Shown in pieces: positions 17,417 through 27,053 of a stretch of DNA of 64,000 bases (its first letter is position 1; every line of letters starts with the position of its first letter). A program made the position numbers and the translations under genes. The notes under the pieces were generated by a model. The model was not told the origin of the DNA. It did no database searches and saw nothing but the letters and a program-made list of their open reading frames with translations. Source of the stretch: Clostridium folliculivorans (lineage in GTDB: Bacteria > Bacillota > Clostridia > Clostridiales > Clostridiaceae); contig NZ_BQXY01000002.1 of NCBI RefSeq assembly GCF_024341905.1, positions 558,001 to 622,000 on the forward strand. The letters are read 5' to 3'.

Positions 17417-18067
17417 ATGGAGAAAAAAACATCAATAAAAATAATAAAGCCTAAATTACCTAATGATTTAACACCTTTTGAGCTTTCTGAGGATAATATA
17501 ACGGACTATGATTCAATATCAGAATCATATATAAAAGAAGGTTCCTTAAAATATCACGAAGCAAATAAAGTTTCATTTAATGAAGTGGTGTTTGAAAATA
17601 CTACTATTAACAATGTTTCATTCCAAAAATCTGATTTAATTGATGTTAGATTTGAAAATTGTGATTTATGTAATGTAGATTTTTCAGAATCCTCTTTCCA
17701 TAGAGTTGAGTTTATTAACTGTAAAGTTGTCGGTATTAATTTTACTGATTCAACTTTAAAAAACGTGTTTTTCAAAGAATGTAATGGTCAGTACTCGCTT
17801 TTCAGATTTGTAGATTGTAATCTAGTGCTATTTGATAAATGTCATTTACGTTATTCAGACTTTCAAGAAAGTAAGTTTTCTAAGCTAGAATTTAAAGAAT
17901 CAGATCTTACTGAAAGCCAATTCTTCAATACTAAGCTAAAAGGAATTGATTTTAGAAGTTCAGAAATTGATGGCATAGCTGCTAGAATTCCAGACTTGGA
18001 AGGAATGATTGTATCAACGGCTCAAACAATAACTCTTGCCGCACTAATTGGAGTAGAAGTTAGATAA
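17417..18067 (+). CDS. Pentapeptide-repeat protein
   Basis: A 216-aa protein. From about residue 50 to 195 it shows the A(D/N)LXX-type five-residue periodicity (e.g. DLIDVRFENCDLCNVDFSES, then FHRVEFINC), predicting a right-handed quadrilateral beta helix. Similar proteins either mimic DNA and protect gyrase (Qnr/MfpA) or are structural. Many central positions are Cys or Phe. The C-terminus ends in a hydrophobic stretch AQTITLAALIGVEV. AAGGATG lies upstream of the ATG. The specific role is unknown. Confidence 0.88.
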   Translation: MEKKTSIKIIKPKLPNDLTPFELSEDNITDYDSISESYIKEGSLKYHEANKVSFNEVVFENTTINNVSFQKSDLIDVRFENCDLCNVDFSESSFHRVEFINCKVVGINFTDSTLKNVFFKECNGQYSLFRFVDCNLVLFDKCHLRYSDFQESKFSKLEFKESDLTESQFFNTKLKGIDFRSSEIDGIAARIPDLEGMIVSTAQTITLAALIGVEVR

Positions 18068-18160
18068 CGTAACAAAAATATAACCTTTTACTTATACAGA
18101 TAATTCTTTTGAAGACTTATGCTTTCCCAATTCATTTTAATATAATCTCACTGCAAAAAA

Positions 18161-18255
18161 CTCTCCTACCTTAAGGGAGAGTTTCTTTGCGTATATGCCT
18201 TTCTGAATGTATATGAAGAAAGTTTGTCAGATGAATAAAGTTTTATTTTTTACTG
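18161..18255 (+). repeat. R2 repeat copy; its hairpin may terminate the pentapeptide gene
   Basis: Hairpin CTCTCC...GGGAGAG with TTTCTTT, then the R2 core TGCCTTTCTGAATGTATATG, AAGAAAGTTTGTCAGATGAA and TAAAGTTTTATTTTTTACTG. Confidence 0.7.
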
Positions 18256-18341
18256 CATAGCTTTAAATAACTTACAAACCCATTTTAATATATAGATTTA
18301 GCTAGCTTGAAAATTTTATAGTTTTCTTTAAAGTAAAAAAA
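18246..18341. repeat. R4 repeat copy
   Basis: TTTTTTACTGCATAGC at the left and AAAGTAAAAAAA at the right are inverted, with GATTTAGCTAGCTTGAAAAT and TTTATAGTTTTCTTT between. It overlaps the right edge of the R2 copy. Confidence 0.6.
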
Positions 18342-18462
18342 TATATACTATTGCAAATCAGAAGAATAAAAAAGAAGAAAAACAATTATAGAATAGATGA
18401 CAGGTCAAATATTCAGTAAATTCCATATTTGTATATACTTCCACTTAGATGTATAATGATAT

Positions 18463-18480
18463 TGTCACTATATAGTGACA
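18463..18480. promoter_or_regulatory. Perfect 18-bp palindrome upstream of the FtsX-type permease
   Basis: TGTCACTATATAGTGACA, followed by TTTATATTTTTT on the plus strand. It is either an operator for the gene at 18582 or a short terminator-like stem. No regulator gene is adjacent. Confidence 0.45.
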
Positions 18481-18581
18481 TTTATATTTTTTACTTTGAT
18501 TTTTACATAGTTGTACTACTTTCAACTTAATGTATACGTAAACAAACATTGTAATCATATTAAATATTACAGGAGGTTAAT

Positions 18582-19925
18582 ATGGGAACTTACAAATTCG
18601 CTTTAAAAATGCTTAAAACAGATTTTAAACAAACCTTGCTTTATCTTCTATTTGTAATCTCTTCAGTAGCTACTTTATTTATTGGCTATGCTATGATGGA
18701 TGACAATAATTACACTTCACTAAGGGGAAACACATCACAGCTTTGCCAAGTACTTTTGTTTGGTCTAACTATATTATTACTATTCATGGTGTTCTTCGCA
18801 AACTCCTACTTTATTACTAGTAAGACAAAGGAATTTGCAGTTGCAGAATTAAATGGAGTATGTTCTACTAAACTCATGGGCCTTTTGAGTTTTCAAACTT
18901 TTTTGCTTGGAATTGTAGGAAGTATACTTGGTATATTATTAGGAATGGTTTCATTGCCTGTAGTATCCTCAGTTATGTATAAATTATTAGGTGCTCAGCA
19001 AAATGTATATTCAACCACCTCAGATAGTATAATACTTACATTTATAATAGTTATGCTTATAATGTGTCCTTATATAATAGGTGGAGATTATGGATATCTA
19101 TTTCATAGAGAAATAAAAGACTTAATTTATGGGCAAAGACAGCTTTATACACCCCATGCAAAGAAAATCACAATCCCAGAAATCGAAAATATAAGAAAAT
19201 TATTTCCATTCTTAGAAAACTCTAAACCTAAAGCACCGCGCAAAACAAAATCCATTGCACCACAAAATATATTATCTATAATCCTTTATCTTCTCCCTAT
19301 AACAGTACTTTTTTTAAATTCCAAAAACTTTTATGCTTTAATGGTTTTTTATTTAGTCTTTTCAGTTATTGGAATACACAAATTATTAACAACTTATTTT
19401 CCAGATAAGATATTAAGTCTTAAAAAAAATGTATTTGCTGGTGATAAAATTAAATTGATTTCACTAAGTAATCTTCACTACTCTTTAAGAAAGATGAACT
19501 TTCTTATTGTAACCTTAGCAATATCTACCGTATCCCTTGTATTTATAATTGGATCCTATGGGGAAACATATCAAGTTAAGGTTATGGGGATTTTCGTATA
19601 TATTTGTGCTATTGTATCACTTGGTATTAGTATTTTGTACAAGTTTATGATTGAAGCTTCTTACAGAAAGCATATATTCATGCAATTGCAATTACTAGGA
19701 TATCATACTAAACAAATTAAAAAAATTATAAAGCAAGAATTAATATTGCTATATGGTGTAGCTATAGTAATACCTTTAGTCCATGTTGTGATTTATCTTG
19801 CAAAGTTCATAAACTTAGGCATTATAACCCTACAGTTGTCTTTAATTCTTTTATCTATTTTTATAGTTATTTTTGTTATCATGATTCCTATATCCTATTT
19901 TTTTTATAAGAAATCGGTGTTGTAA
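18582..19925 (+). CDS. FtsX-like ABC transporter permease without a partner ATPase
   Basis: A 447-aa membrane protein with about eight to ten hydrophobic segments. The N-terminal YKFALKMLKTDFKQTLLYLL and the TSKTKEFAVAELNGVCSTKL segment after the second membrane span match FtsX/MacB-type permeases of the BceB group. It is shorter than the usual ~650-aa BceB and lacks the large extracellular loop. No ATP-binding subunit or two-component system lies next to it. The start has AGGAGG 5 nt upstream. Confidence 0.8.
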   Translation: MGTYKFALKMLKTDFKQTLLYLLFVISSVATLFIGYAMMDDNNYTSLRGNTSQLCQVLLFGLTILLLFMVFFANSYFITSKTKEFAVAELNGVCSTKLMGLLSFQTFLLGIVGSILGILLGMVSLPVVSSVMYKLLGAQQNVYSTTSDSIILTFIIVMLIMCPYIIGGDYGYLFHREIKDLIYGQRQLYTPHAKKITIPEIENIRKLFPFLENSKPKAPRKTKSIAPQNILSIILYLLPITVLFLNSKNFYALMVFYLVFSVIGIHKLLTTYFPDKILSLKKNVFAGDKIKLISLSNLHYSLRKMNFLIVTLAISTVSLVFIIGSYGETYQVKVMGIFVYICAIVSLGISILYKFMIEASYRKHIFMQLQLLGYHTKQIKKIIKQELILLYGVAIVIPLVHVVIYLAKFINLGIITLQLSLILLSIFIVIFVIMIPISYFFYKKSVL

Positions 19926-20035
19926 AAATATAAACCAGTCCTATCTAATAAAATTAAGCGATATTTCTGTTAACTATTAATAGTTGTTAGGAGATTGTTA
20001 AACCACGTAAATGTGATATCTATATAAATCTGTGC

Positions 20036-20138
20036 AAAATAAAAGAATCCTAGTACTATTAGGTACCTTATATAGAAGATTTTGAAATAATAGTCTCCTC
20101 TATAAGCATCTTTTAGTAAAATGGATTCTTTTATTTTT
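20036..20138 (+). terminator. Long terminator-like hairpin
   Basis: The outer stem AAAATAAAAGAATCC / GGATTCTTTTATTTT is perfect and encloses a 70-nt loop with secondary stems. It ends in TTTTATTTTTAT. It lies about 110 nt after the permease stop codon. Confidence 0.55.
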
Positions 20139-20154
20139 ATGTTTAAAAATCTTA

Positions 20155-20238
20155 TTGAAATTAAATGGTTATTCAGGAGATGCTAAATGAGCGAGCTAAT
20201 AAAACTAAAACATCTACTAGCTAAGAACTTAATTTCAA
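20155..20238 (+). repeat. Short R1 repeat copy
   Basis: Begins TTGAAATTAAATGG, continues TTATTCAGGAGATGCTAAAT and GAGCGAGC, and ends CTTAATTTCAA. The internal arms are mostly deleted. It contains an AGGAG-spaced mini-ORF starting MSELIKLKHLL. Confidence 0.75.
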
Positions 20239-20273
20239 AACGGTACTTTAACAGCTTCAACTTTTAATGCTAG

Positions 20274-21431
20274 CTATCTTAAACCTAACATCTTACTTAA
20301 TTGCTTTTCCCTTGTTTCTATTGCTCCCATTGGGCAAAGTTCTTGACAACAGAAGCAGCGTATACATTTACTGTAGTTCCACTTTGGTATTAGTTTATCA
20401 TTATGTTTCTTAAAAGATATTACATTTGGTTTTTCAGGGCAAACCTCAGCACATTTTTTGCAACCTACACATTTGTCTGCAATTACAACTGGGTCAGGAG
20501 CAGCTAAAGATACTGCTAATTTATTTACAGATGGAGTGATAAAATTAACTACTTTTGCATTTCTAGATAATTTGAAATCTTTACACTTCATATCCTCTAT
20601 TTTTTCGCCAACAACCTCTATTTCTTCAGGTAATACAGCTCCCCACTTCGTCTCGTGAGCAACTTTTAAAAACGGCACAGCTAGTACATTATCATAACCA
20701 ATCAGCCTAACTGCTGTTGAATCAACGGCTGTAAGACATTTTCCCATTATGATAGTGTCCATCTTTTTAGCAGTTCCATTTCTAGGGCCATTACCTTCCA
20801 TTGCAAGTATGCCATCAAGTATAGCAAAACTTGTCCTTACGACAGAATTCAAATCTAAAAGCATTTTACTGAAATTAATAACATTCGGTGATTTTGTATG
20901 CCACTGTGCTTTTTTAGAACCAGGTACACACCCAAATTGATTTTTTACAGCCCCAGTATAATACATCATAGCATGAGTCTTTAGTTTTGGTAGAGTTATA
21001 ACTACATCAGCCTCATAAGGCGCTCTAGCAATATTCCAAAATTTATACATTATAGGATTAGCGAGTTCTACATGAACTTCGTCACTAAAATCAACAAACT
21101 TAACCCCATATCTTTCGGCAACTTCCATAAGCCCTGATTGCTCAGCAGCCTTTCTATTATTATCAGAAGCTGGTGAATCTCCAAATGCTATATCATCACT
21201 ATACTCCTTAACTATTCTTATAACCGCTTCAAACATAGCATAATGGGTTATTACGATAGAACCTTTTTCAACCACACTTAGAAAATTTGGTTTCAATAAA
21301 ACTTTGCTATTTTTAGGTATTAGTTTTCTCAAAAAAGAACTTCCGCCTAATAATTCAAAGCCTTCTCTTAGTTTTTTTTCAATTGTATCAACGTTATATT
21401 CTGTACATTTTAATAAAGCAACTTTTTCCAT
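20274..21431 (-). CDS. DUF362 domain protein with C-terminal 2x[4Fe-4S] ferredoxin
   Basis: A 385-aa protein. Residues about 1-290 are a DUF362 domain (LLKPNFLS, FGDSPASDN, ITLPKLKTHAMMYYTGAVKN, DGILAMEGNGPRNG). Residues about 310-375 are a bacterial ferredoxin module with CVGCKKCAEVCPEKP and CIRCFCCQELCPMG, each binding a 4Fe-4S cluster. It is a cytoplasmic iron-sulfur protein of unknown reaction; the family is common in anaerobes. GAGGGTG lies 5 nt before the ATG. It is monocistronic, with no functional partner nearby. Confidence 0.9.
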   Translation of the reverse strand: MEKVALLKCTEYNVDTIEKKLREGFELLGGSSFLRKLIPKNSKVLLKPNFLSVVEKGSIVITHYAMFEAVIRIVKEYSDDIAFGDSPASDNNRKAAEQSGLMEVAERYGVKFVDFSDEVHVELANPIMYKFWNIARAPYEADVVITLPKLKTHAMMYYTGAVKNQFGCVPGSKKAQWHTKSPNVINFSKMLLDLNSVVRTSFAILDGILAMEGNGPRNGTAKKMDTIIMGKCLTAVDSTAVRLIGYDNVLAVPFLKVAHETKWGAVLPEEIEVVGEKIEDMKCKDFKLSRNAKVVNFITPSVNKLAVSLAAPDPVVIADKCVGCKKCAEVCPEKPNVISFKKHNDKLIPKWNYSKCIRCFCCQELCPMGAIETREKQLSKMLGLR

Positions 21432-21939
21432 AACATCACCCTCTTGTATTTATTTTATAATCTTAAACATAATATTATTTTATTATCTATTTGTAATATA
21501 TTTGTTTTAAAATGCACTGAGTTTTTCTAATTGAAATTACCAAATGATTTTTATTAAAATATTGTGTTGCCTTTGAGCAATTTATATTTATGATCATTTT
21601 TCAACATCACGTAATTTTCTTTATTATTATCAAAAAGTATTAATATCGTTAATTTCCTTATCTTAACATTATATCATATATTTTTTATACCATATTAAAT
21701 TTTTATACTAAATAACATATTTCCACAACAAGATTTCGCACCGTCATAAATAACTATTCTTTAATATGTAGTTATTCTTCATAGTTATTACAAGTTATTG
21801 CTTTAATATCCTTAAGCTATATCATGCTGCTATTAATCATATTAACAACTATAGACTCTCTACCATACTTTAGTACTAAATTTTGTATACATTTCTGTAT
21901 ATAAAAATGATATTTTAACACTGTTTAACTTCAAATAAA

Positions 21940-21968
21940 TTGACATTCATTAATATTATTGTTACAAT
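21940..21968 (+). promoter_or_regulatory. Consensus promoter far upstream of the lectin-lysozyme gene
   Basis: TTGACA (21940-21945), 17-bp spacer, TACAAT (21963-21968). It lies about 575 nt before the next start codon and no credible ORF intervenes. Either a long leader or an unannotated RNA starts here. The surrounding 21432-22544 gap otherwise holds only the R3 copy. Confidence 0.5.
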
Positions 21969-22125
21969 AATACATATAATCAATAATTTAGATTCTATAA
22001 CAACATAATGAAAGTCCTTAGTGAATTCCAACGAATATTAAACTCTTCAAAAACATTCCACTAAAGAGTATTTATCTTTAATAAACAAATTAAGTTGCAA
22101 ATCTTATTTCATATTCTTAGCCATA

Positions 22126-22218
22126 GATAAACTACTTCAATCCTTAAACTCCAAATTTAGATTTCGATGGTCTTACGAAGCATTATTTTGACAAATTTCA
22201 ATTTGAAGTGGTACATCC
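22126..22218. repeat. R3 repeat copy (degenerate left end)
   Basis: Starts GATAAACTACTTCAATCCTT and ends TTTGAAGTGGTACATCC. The right end is identical to the R3 copy at 4561. The left end matches the variant at 38760. Confidence 0.6.
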
Positions 22219-22544
22219 ATAAATAAATCGCTTTCTCTTAACTTTTTTATATTCCAATCATAGAATCCATCTAATGCTATTTCAGCAACAAGATATCTTA
22301 ACTTTTTATCAACTAATAATAAATTAATAAATATCATTAATTTATTTTACTCTCCTAAGTAAAACATAAACAAATTAGTAGTTTTATTCTATAGTCTACA
22401 TTCCAGTATTTATAACACCACCTAATATCTTCAAATATACTCTCTTCAGTAAAATCCATTTTAAGAAATCCAACATCAATTACACCTAGTTAATAAAATG
22501 ATTCACCAATCTAAAATTAATAAAATTATAAGGATGTGTTAAAA

Positions 22545-23552
22545 ATGATTAAGAAAACCTTTATAAAAAAGGCTGCAACCTTTATAGCTATGGCTGCAGT
22601 AACTGTTACTACTCTTGCTGTAGGCAACCCCTTAAAAGCTTCAGCCGCAGTTATTTCTGGACAAACCTATAAAATCATTAATGTTGGTAGTGGTAAAGCG
22701 CTTGATGTATACGCCGCTGGAACTGCCAATTATACTAATGTAGATATTTACTCAGACAACGGCACTGCAGCTCAACAGTGGAATATAGTAGCTAATTCAG
22801 ATGGAACATACAAGATAATTAACAATAATAGCTGGAAGGCACTGGATGTATATGCAGCTGGAACTGCTGATTATACCAATGTTGATATCTATGATGACAA
22901 TGGTACTGGAGCACAAAAGTGGAGACTGGTATCAAACAGTGATGGATCTTATAAAATAATCAATGCTAATAGTAATAAAGCCCTTGATGTTTATGCAGCT
23001 GGAAATGCTGATTACACTAATGTTGATATATTTACAGACAACGGCACTGCAGCTCAAAAGTGGAATATAATTCAAGTTGGAGGTGGCGCTTCTCCGACTG
23101 TAACAAAACCTGGTGAAGTTCCAAACGACATTTGGACATACACAATCAATGCTGACAAAGTATATGGTAATACTGGTGATTTTGCTTTATTACTATGTGC
23201 AGTTATTAAAAAGGAAAGTGCTTTTGGCGCTGGCTTAAGTGGTAGCCCATCTGCTGGTGATGGTTTAATGCAAGTAGAACCTAACACTAGAAATGCTTAT
23301 GCATCCCAATTCCAAGCAAAATTTGGTCATACCTATAATCATGGCAGCTACCAAGATCAAGTATATTTAGGAGCATTGATTTTAAATGCTAATATAGTTC
23401 AATTTGGTAGTGTATATAGTGGTTTATTACACTATAATGGAGGACCAAACTGGTATCCAGGTGCAACAGATTCTTATGGTCGTCCAATCTTAGCAGACCA
23501 ATATGCAAATGCAGTTTATGCAACTTATCAAAGCTACGGTGGAAAGAACTAA
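22545..23552 (+). CDS. Secreted lectin-lysozyme: three QxW repeats plus SLT domain
   Basis: A 335-aa secreted protein. A Sec signal peptide (basic MIKKTFIKK, hydrophobic core, cleavage near SAA) spans 1-35. Three ~46-residue repeats follow (each YKIIN...KALDVYAAG...TNVDIY...NGTxAQxWxI), forming a ricin-type beta-trefoil carbohydrate-binding domain. After a PTVTKPGEV linker, residues about 205-335 resemble a lytic transglycosylase/goose-lysozyme fold with the candidate catalytic Glu in CAVIKKESAFG, then DGLMQVEPNTR and LLHYNGGP. It probably binds and cleaves cell-wall glycan. I use the ATG at 22545 with AAGGA 10 nt upstream; a GTG three codons earlier is too close to it. Confidence 0.88.
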   Translation: MIKKTFIKKAATFIAMAAVTVTTLAVGNPLKASAAVISGQTYKIINVGSGKALDVYAAGTANYTNVDIYSDNGTAAQQWNIVANSDGTYKIINNNSWKALDVYAAGTADYTNVDIYDDNGTGAQKWRLVSNSDGSYKIINANSNKALDVYAAGNADYTNVDIFTDNGTAAQKWNIIQVGGGASPTVTKPGEVPNDIWTYTINADKVYGNTGDFALLLCAVIKKESAFGAGLSGSPSAGDGLMQVEPNTRNAYASQFQAKFGHTYNHGSYQDQVYLGALILNANIVQFGSVYSGLLHYNGGPNWYPGATDSYGRPILADQYANAVYATYQSYGGKN

Positions 23553-23652
23553 AAAAGTTACTTTTACTAATTTGAATATAAAAAATGGTTTACTGATTTA
23601 AAAACATAGAGATATTTTAGGTATACTGTTATAAACCTTTGGAATGAATATA

Positions 23653-23690
23653 AGCGGACTTCGATTTTCATATCGAGGTCCGCCTTTTTA
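23653..23690 (+). terminator. Terminator of the lectin-lysozyme gene
   Basis: GCGGACTTCGAT / ATCGAGGTCCGC stem (one G-T pair) followed by CTTTTTAT, 100 nt after the stop codon. Confidence 0.85.
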
Positions 23691-23742
23691 TTTAGATTGA
23701 TAACCAATTAATTTTAGTACGGAGCTTTAAGAGCTCATAATT

Positions 23743-24621
23743 TTATATTTGTACCTTAAAAAATGGATATTCCTTTACCTTTTCATAATTTTGTCTTAGA
23801 AATGCCAAATCCTCATCATTTAAAGGATTTTTTAAACACCCATCAATGTTCTCAACAACAAATGAGAAATTTACAAAATCCCCTGGTGGAACTAAGGCAT
23901 CAACTCCAAGTGAAAGTGTATATTTCATTGCAGCAATTCGCAGTTTTTTGTCTTCAAGATCTATTGGTTTGCACCAAGACTTTGGAAATGGTGATTTTTC
24001 TCTTTCATCCCCATTAAGCCATGCCCTTTCAATAAGCTGCTTCATACCAACAAGTCCCATGCCTTTTTCTTTCGCTGTCTTGCATAGCTTTGTTCCCATA
24101 TCGTGTCCTAGATTCATATGCCAGTTCAAAGGAAATAGCACCGTATCAAAGTCGTAAAGCGACATCGCTTTTAAAGCAACAGCTTCATTATGACAGGTAA
24201 TGCCTAATTTTCTAACCACCCCTTGTTCTTTGGCTTTCACCATCATTTCCATAACTCCACCACTACCAAACGCTTTTTCAACATCTTCTTCCTTACTTAA
24301 AGCATGCATTTGATAAACATCAAGATAGTCAGTGTGTAGCATACGGAAAGATTCTTCGAATTCTTTTTGTGCATCTACTTTCATTCTACATGTGGTTTTA
24401 CAAGCAAGATATATATTTTTACGATATGGGATAAGAGATTTACCTAATTTTTCTTGTGCATCTTCATAGGATGGAGCCACATCAAAATAATTAATTCCTC
24501 TATCTATAGCCCATGAAACATAGTTATCAGAAGCCTCTTGCCCATCTCTCATTGACACTATACCGCCATATATAACTGGAGTAATCTCAAACCCTGTATT
24601 CCCAAATTTTCTCTTAATCAT
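23743..24621 (-). CDS. Aldo/keto reductase
   Basis: A 292-aa AKR-superfamily oxidoreductase. Residues fitting the catalytic tetrad are Asp and Tyr in INYFDVAPSYEDA, Lys in ACKTT, and His in VYQMHAL. The NADPH-binding end reads ALVPPGDFVNFSFVVENID. It resembles the group that often carries a C-terminal iron-sulfur domain, but that domain is absent here. GGAGG lies 10 nt before the ATG. It is a single-gene unit with unknown substrate. Confidence 0.92.
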   Translation of the reverse strand: MIKRKFGNTGFEITPVIYGGIVSMRDGQEASDNYVSWAIDRGINYFDVAPSYEDAQEKLGKSLIPYRKNIYLACKTTCRMKVDAQKEFEESFRMLHTDYLDVYQMHALSKEEDVEKAFGSGGVMEMMVKAKEQGVVRKLGITCHNEAVALKAMSLYDFDTVLFPLNWHMNLGHDMGTKLCKTAKEKGMGLVGMKQLIERAWLNGDEREKSPFPKSWCKPIDLEDKKLRIAAMKYTLSLGVDALVPPGDFVNFSFVVENIDGCLKNPLNDEDLAFLRQNYEKVKEYPFFKVQI

Positions 24622-24736
24622 AAATTCACTACCTCCAACACCTTAATAATTGATATTTTTTGTTTTTTTATTTACTAAACTAGCATATAGCTTTTAAGGC
24701 TCACATAAATACTGCGCTGACTTTAACAATAAACAA

Positions 24737-24840
24737 ATCGCTGAAGTGCTCTCTCAGTGAGCTTTTTTTACGCATCTGCCTTTTCGAATGCATATGAGAA
24801 AAATCTGGCAGGCGAATAAGTTTTATTTTTACTGTCTAAC
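24737..24840 (+). repeat. R2 repeat copy
   Basis: Hairpin TCGCTGAAGTG...CTCAGTGAGC with seven T, then ACGCATCTGCCTTTTCGAAT, GCATATGAGAAAAATCTGGC and AGGCGAATAAG. It is a near-consensus copy. Confidence 0.8.
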
Positions 24841-24914
24841 CATAAAACTTCTAAAAGCATTGAATTATATAGGTTTATCGGACATAAAAATTTTATATTA
24901 TCCCATACAGTAAA
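24826..24914. repeat. R4 repeat copy
   Basis: TTTTACTGT at the left and ACAGTAAAA at the right form a perfect 9-bp terminal inverted repeat. The inside carries TTATATAGGTTTATCGGAC and AAAAATTTTATATT. It lies downstream of the sensor kinase gene on the minus strand. Confidence 0.65.
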
Positions 24915-25003
24915 ATTTCTAAAGCTTTACATCCATATAAAAACTATACTCCATAGAGTACACTATAAGTCAATAAATTTTCAGCATGAACTTTATAAAA
25001 AAT

Positions 25004-26785
25004 TTACATGCCTGTAATTAGTGGATGCCATACCTTCACTATAGTTCCAACATTTTCGGTGCTTTGAAACTCAAGTCCAAATTCCTCTCCGTATGATAAT
25101 CTTATTCTTTCGTTAACATTATATACTCCAAAGCCTAGTTTCATTTCTCCAGGATTTTTACCGTGAAGTACTTTATTTAGTTTTTTCATTCTTTCCTCGC
25201 TCATGCCTGCTCCATTATCAGTTATTGTGAAGCAAAGCTTCTTATCAATAATCTTACCTTCAATTATTATTTTTCCCTTTCCCCTTTTTTCTTTTATACC
25301 ATGATATATTGCATTCTCCACTATAGGTTGCAATATAAGTTTGGTTACTTCAAAATTCATCATATCCTCTTGTATTTTTATCTCATAGTCCAGCTTATCC
25401 TCATATCTAACCTTCTGGATAATAAGGTAGCTTTCTATGTGCATTATTTCATCTCTAACGGTAACTATTTCGTTCCCTTTACTAAGACCTATTCTTAAAA
25501 GCGTAGTTAGGGCATTTACTACATCGATAATATCCTGAGCATCATGTTCCTCAGCCATCCATTGAATTGTATCTAAAGTATTATATAAAAAGTGAGGCTT
25601 TATCTGGGCTTGAAGTATGCTTATTTCAGCCTTCCTCTTACTCTTTTCTTCTGTTTGTACCAGGTGTATTAAATTTTTTATTTCTTCAATCATATTATTG
25701 AAAGAATTTCCTAGTTCACCTATTTCATCACCGTATTTACTTCTAAAAAATACATTAAGGTCTCCTTCCTCAGTTCTTTTCATAAGCTTTCTTAATTTAG
25801 TAATAGGATTTACTATAGAACGAGTAAATATCATTGCAAGTATTGCTGCAAGTACAATGGTGAGTATTGCTACTGCCAAAGAGTAATATTTAATATATCT
25901 TAATGTTTTTGTACTCTCATCTAAAGGAAATACTCCTACAGTCTTCCACTGGGTGTATTCAGATCCTTTGCACATAATCTTGTAGTCTTTATTATTTATG
26001 TTTTTAACAATTATATTATTTTTTAGATTTCTTACCCACTGATCCTTTATTCTATATACAACTTCGTTCACTGGAGTATATACTATCTCATTATTAGAAT
26101 CTACTATATACACAAAACCTGTTTTACCAGGTTTAACACTTTCAATTACACTTTTAATTATATCAAGCTTAATATCAATTAGTATAACGCCTATACATTT
26201 CCCTGTTTTATCATCAATAATAGCTTTACTCATTGACACTACATCATCAGCGCAGTACTGAAATACATTATTTATATTTCTCCCTATGGGTTTGCTAAAA
26301 AGTTGAATTTTATTTGGGTGATCTGCTGCTTCTATATACCATTTTTCATTTATAAGTGGGTCTCTAGATATTCTATACATTATGTCACTTACATAAAGGT
26401 CATTTTTATTCACAACCATAATGCCAACAATCTCAGGGTGAAAAGGAGTGAATCCCATTATTGCCTTTGTGACATCATATTCCATCGCTTCGGTTTTTTT
26501 ACCATTACTTAATTCCTTACAATTTAAAAAACTTACTACTCTCGGGTCTAAGGACAAAGTATTGATTATATTCTCCATGTTTTTCATATAAAAATCTACG
26601 TTAGTGCTTATCTGCTGAATCATCTGATCAGTATTAACATTTTGAACATCACTTATGGAGTTATTGTATATCAAATTGCTTACAGTAGTTATTGTTATAA
26701 CTGGCAATAAAATAACTAAAAGAAAATAAATCATAAGCTTGTTTCCTATGCTGCTATTAAAAAAGGTAGATAAAGAGTTTTTCAA
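25004..26785 (-). CDS. YesM-type sensor histidine kinase
   Basis: A 593-aa membrane kinase: helix at about 17-37, a ~250-residue extracytoplasmic Cache-type sensor (SKPIGRNINNVFQYCADDVV, GKTGFVYIVDSNNEIVY), helix at about 300-320, a HAMP region (TRSIVNPITKLRKLMKRTEE), a LytS/YesM-type His_kinase region with QAQIKPHFLYNTLDTIQW holding the phosphorylatable His, and an ATPase domain (VENAIYHGIKE, ITDNGAGMS, GFGVYNVNERI). The start is TTG with GGGTG 7 nt upstream. The likely cognate regulator is the YesN/AraC protein at 33799. It lies downstream of the ytf transporter operon, separated by a terminator. Confidence 0.9.
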   Translation of the reverse strand: MKNSLSTFFNSSIGNKLMIYFLLVILLPVITITTVSNLIYNNSISDVQNVNTDQMIQQISTNVDFYMKNMENIINTLSLDPRVVSFLNCKELSNGKKTEAMEYDVTKAIMGFTPFHPEIVGIMVVNKNDLYVSDIMYRISRDPLINEKWYIEAADHPNKIQLFSKPIGRNINNVFQYCADDVVSMSKAIIDDKTGKCIGVILIDIKLDIIKSVIESVKPGKTGFVYIVDSNNEIVYTPVNEVVYRIKDQWVRNLKNNIIVKNINNKDYKIMCKGSEYTQWKTVGVFPLDESTKTLRYIKYYSLAVAILTIVLAAILAMIFTRSIVNPITKLRKLMKRTEEGDLNVFFRSKYGDEIGELGNSFNNMIEEIKNLIHLVQTEEKSKRKAEISILQAQIKPHFLYNTLDTIQWMAEEHDAQDIIDVVNALTTLLRIGLSKGNEIVTVRDEIMHIESYLIIQKVRYEDKLDYEIKIQEDMMNFEVTKLILQPIVENAIYHGIKEKRGKGKIIIEGKIIDKKLCFTITDNGAGMSEERMKKLNKVLHGKNPGEMKLGFGVYNVNERIRLSYGEEFGLEFQSTENVGTIVKVWHPLITGM

Positions 26786-26999
26786 TATAAATCACCCAAT
26801 TCAAAATAATATGAATTCCATTTATAGATTAACAACTATTGCTTCTGTCTATATAATCATATCTAATTTCCTGTTTGTTTACAATATTTCCCAAGGAATA
26901 CTTTTGCCTTGATATTTAAGTATACTATTGAGCTTTAGATTATCTATATACCAAATAATTTATACTTTTCATTTTATATATAAAGCTTACAAAATAATT

Positions 27000-27053
27000 G
27001 AATTATCTTGGTTTAGCTAGCATAAGAATTTTATACTTCTCTATAAAGTAAAA
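27000..27053 (-). repeat. R4 repeat copy beginning at the ytf operon terminator
   Basis: The minus strand runs TTTTTTTACTTTATAGAGAAG, TATAAAATTCTTATGCTAGC and TAAACC, starting in the T-run of the terminator. Confidence 0.65.

Noticed and set aside
18582..19925. Assigning the FtsX-type permease to a bacitracin BceAB system
   Set aside because: It is shorter than BceB, lacks the large extracellular loop, and has no adjacent ATPase, kinase or regulator.
23763..24157. Two plus-strand frames of 84 and 103 aa
   Set aside because: Antisense to the aldo/keto reductase at 23743, with no ribosome binding site; composition mirrors the reverse of the AKR codons.
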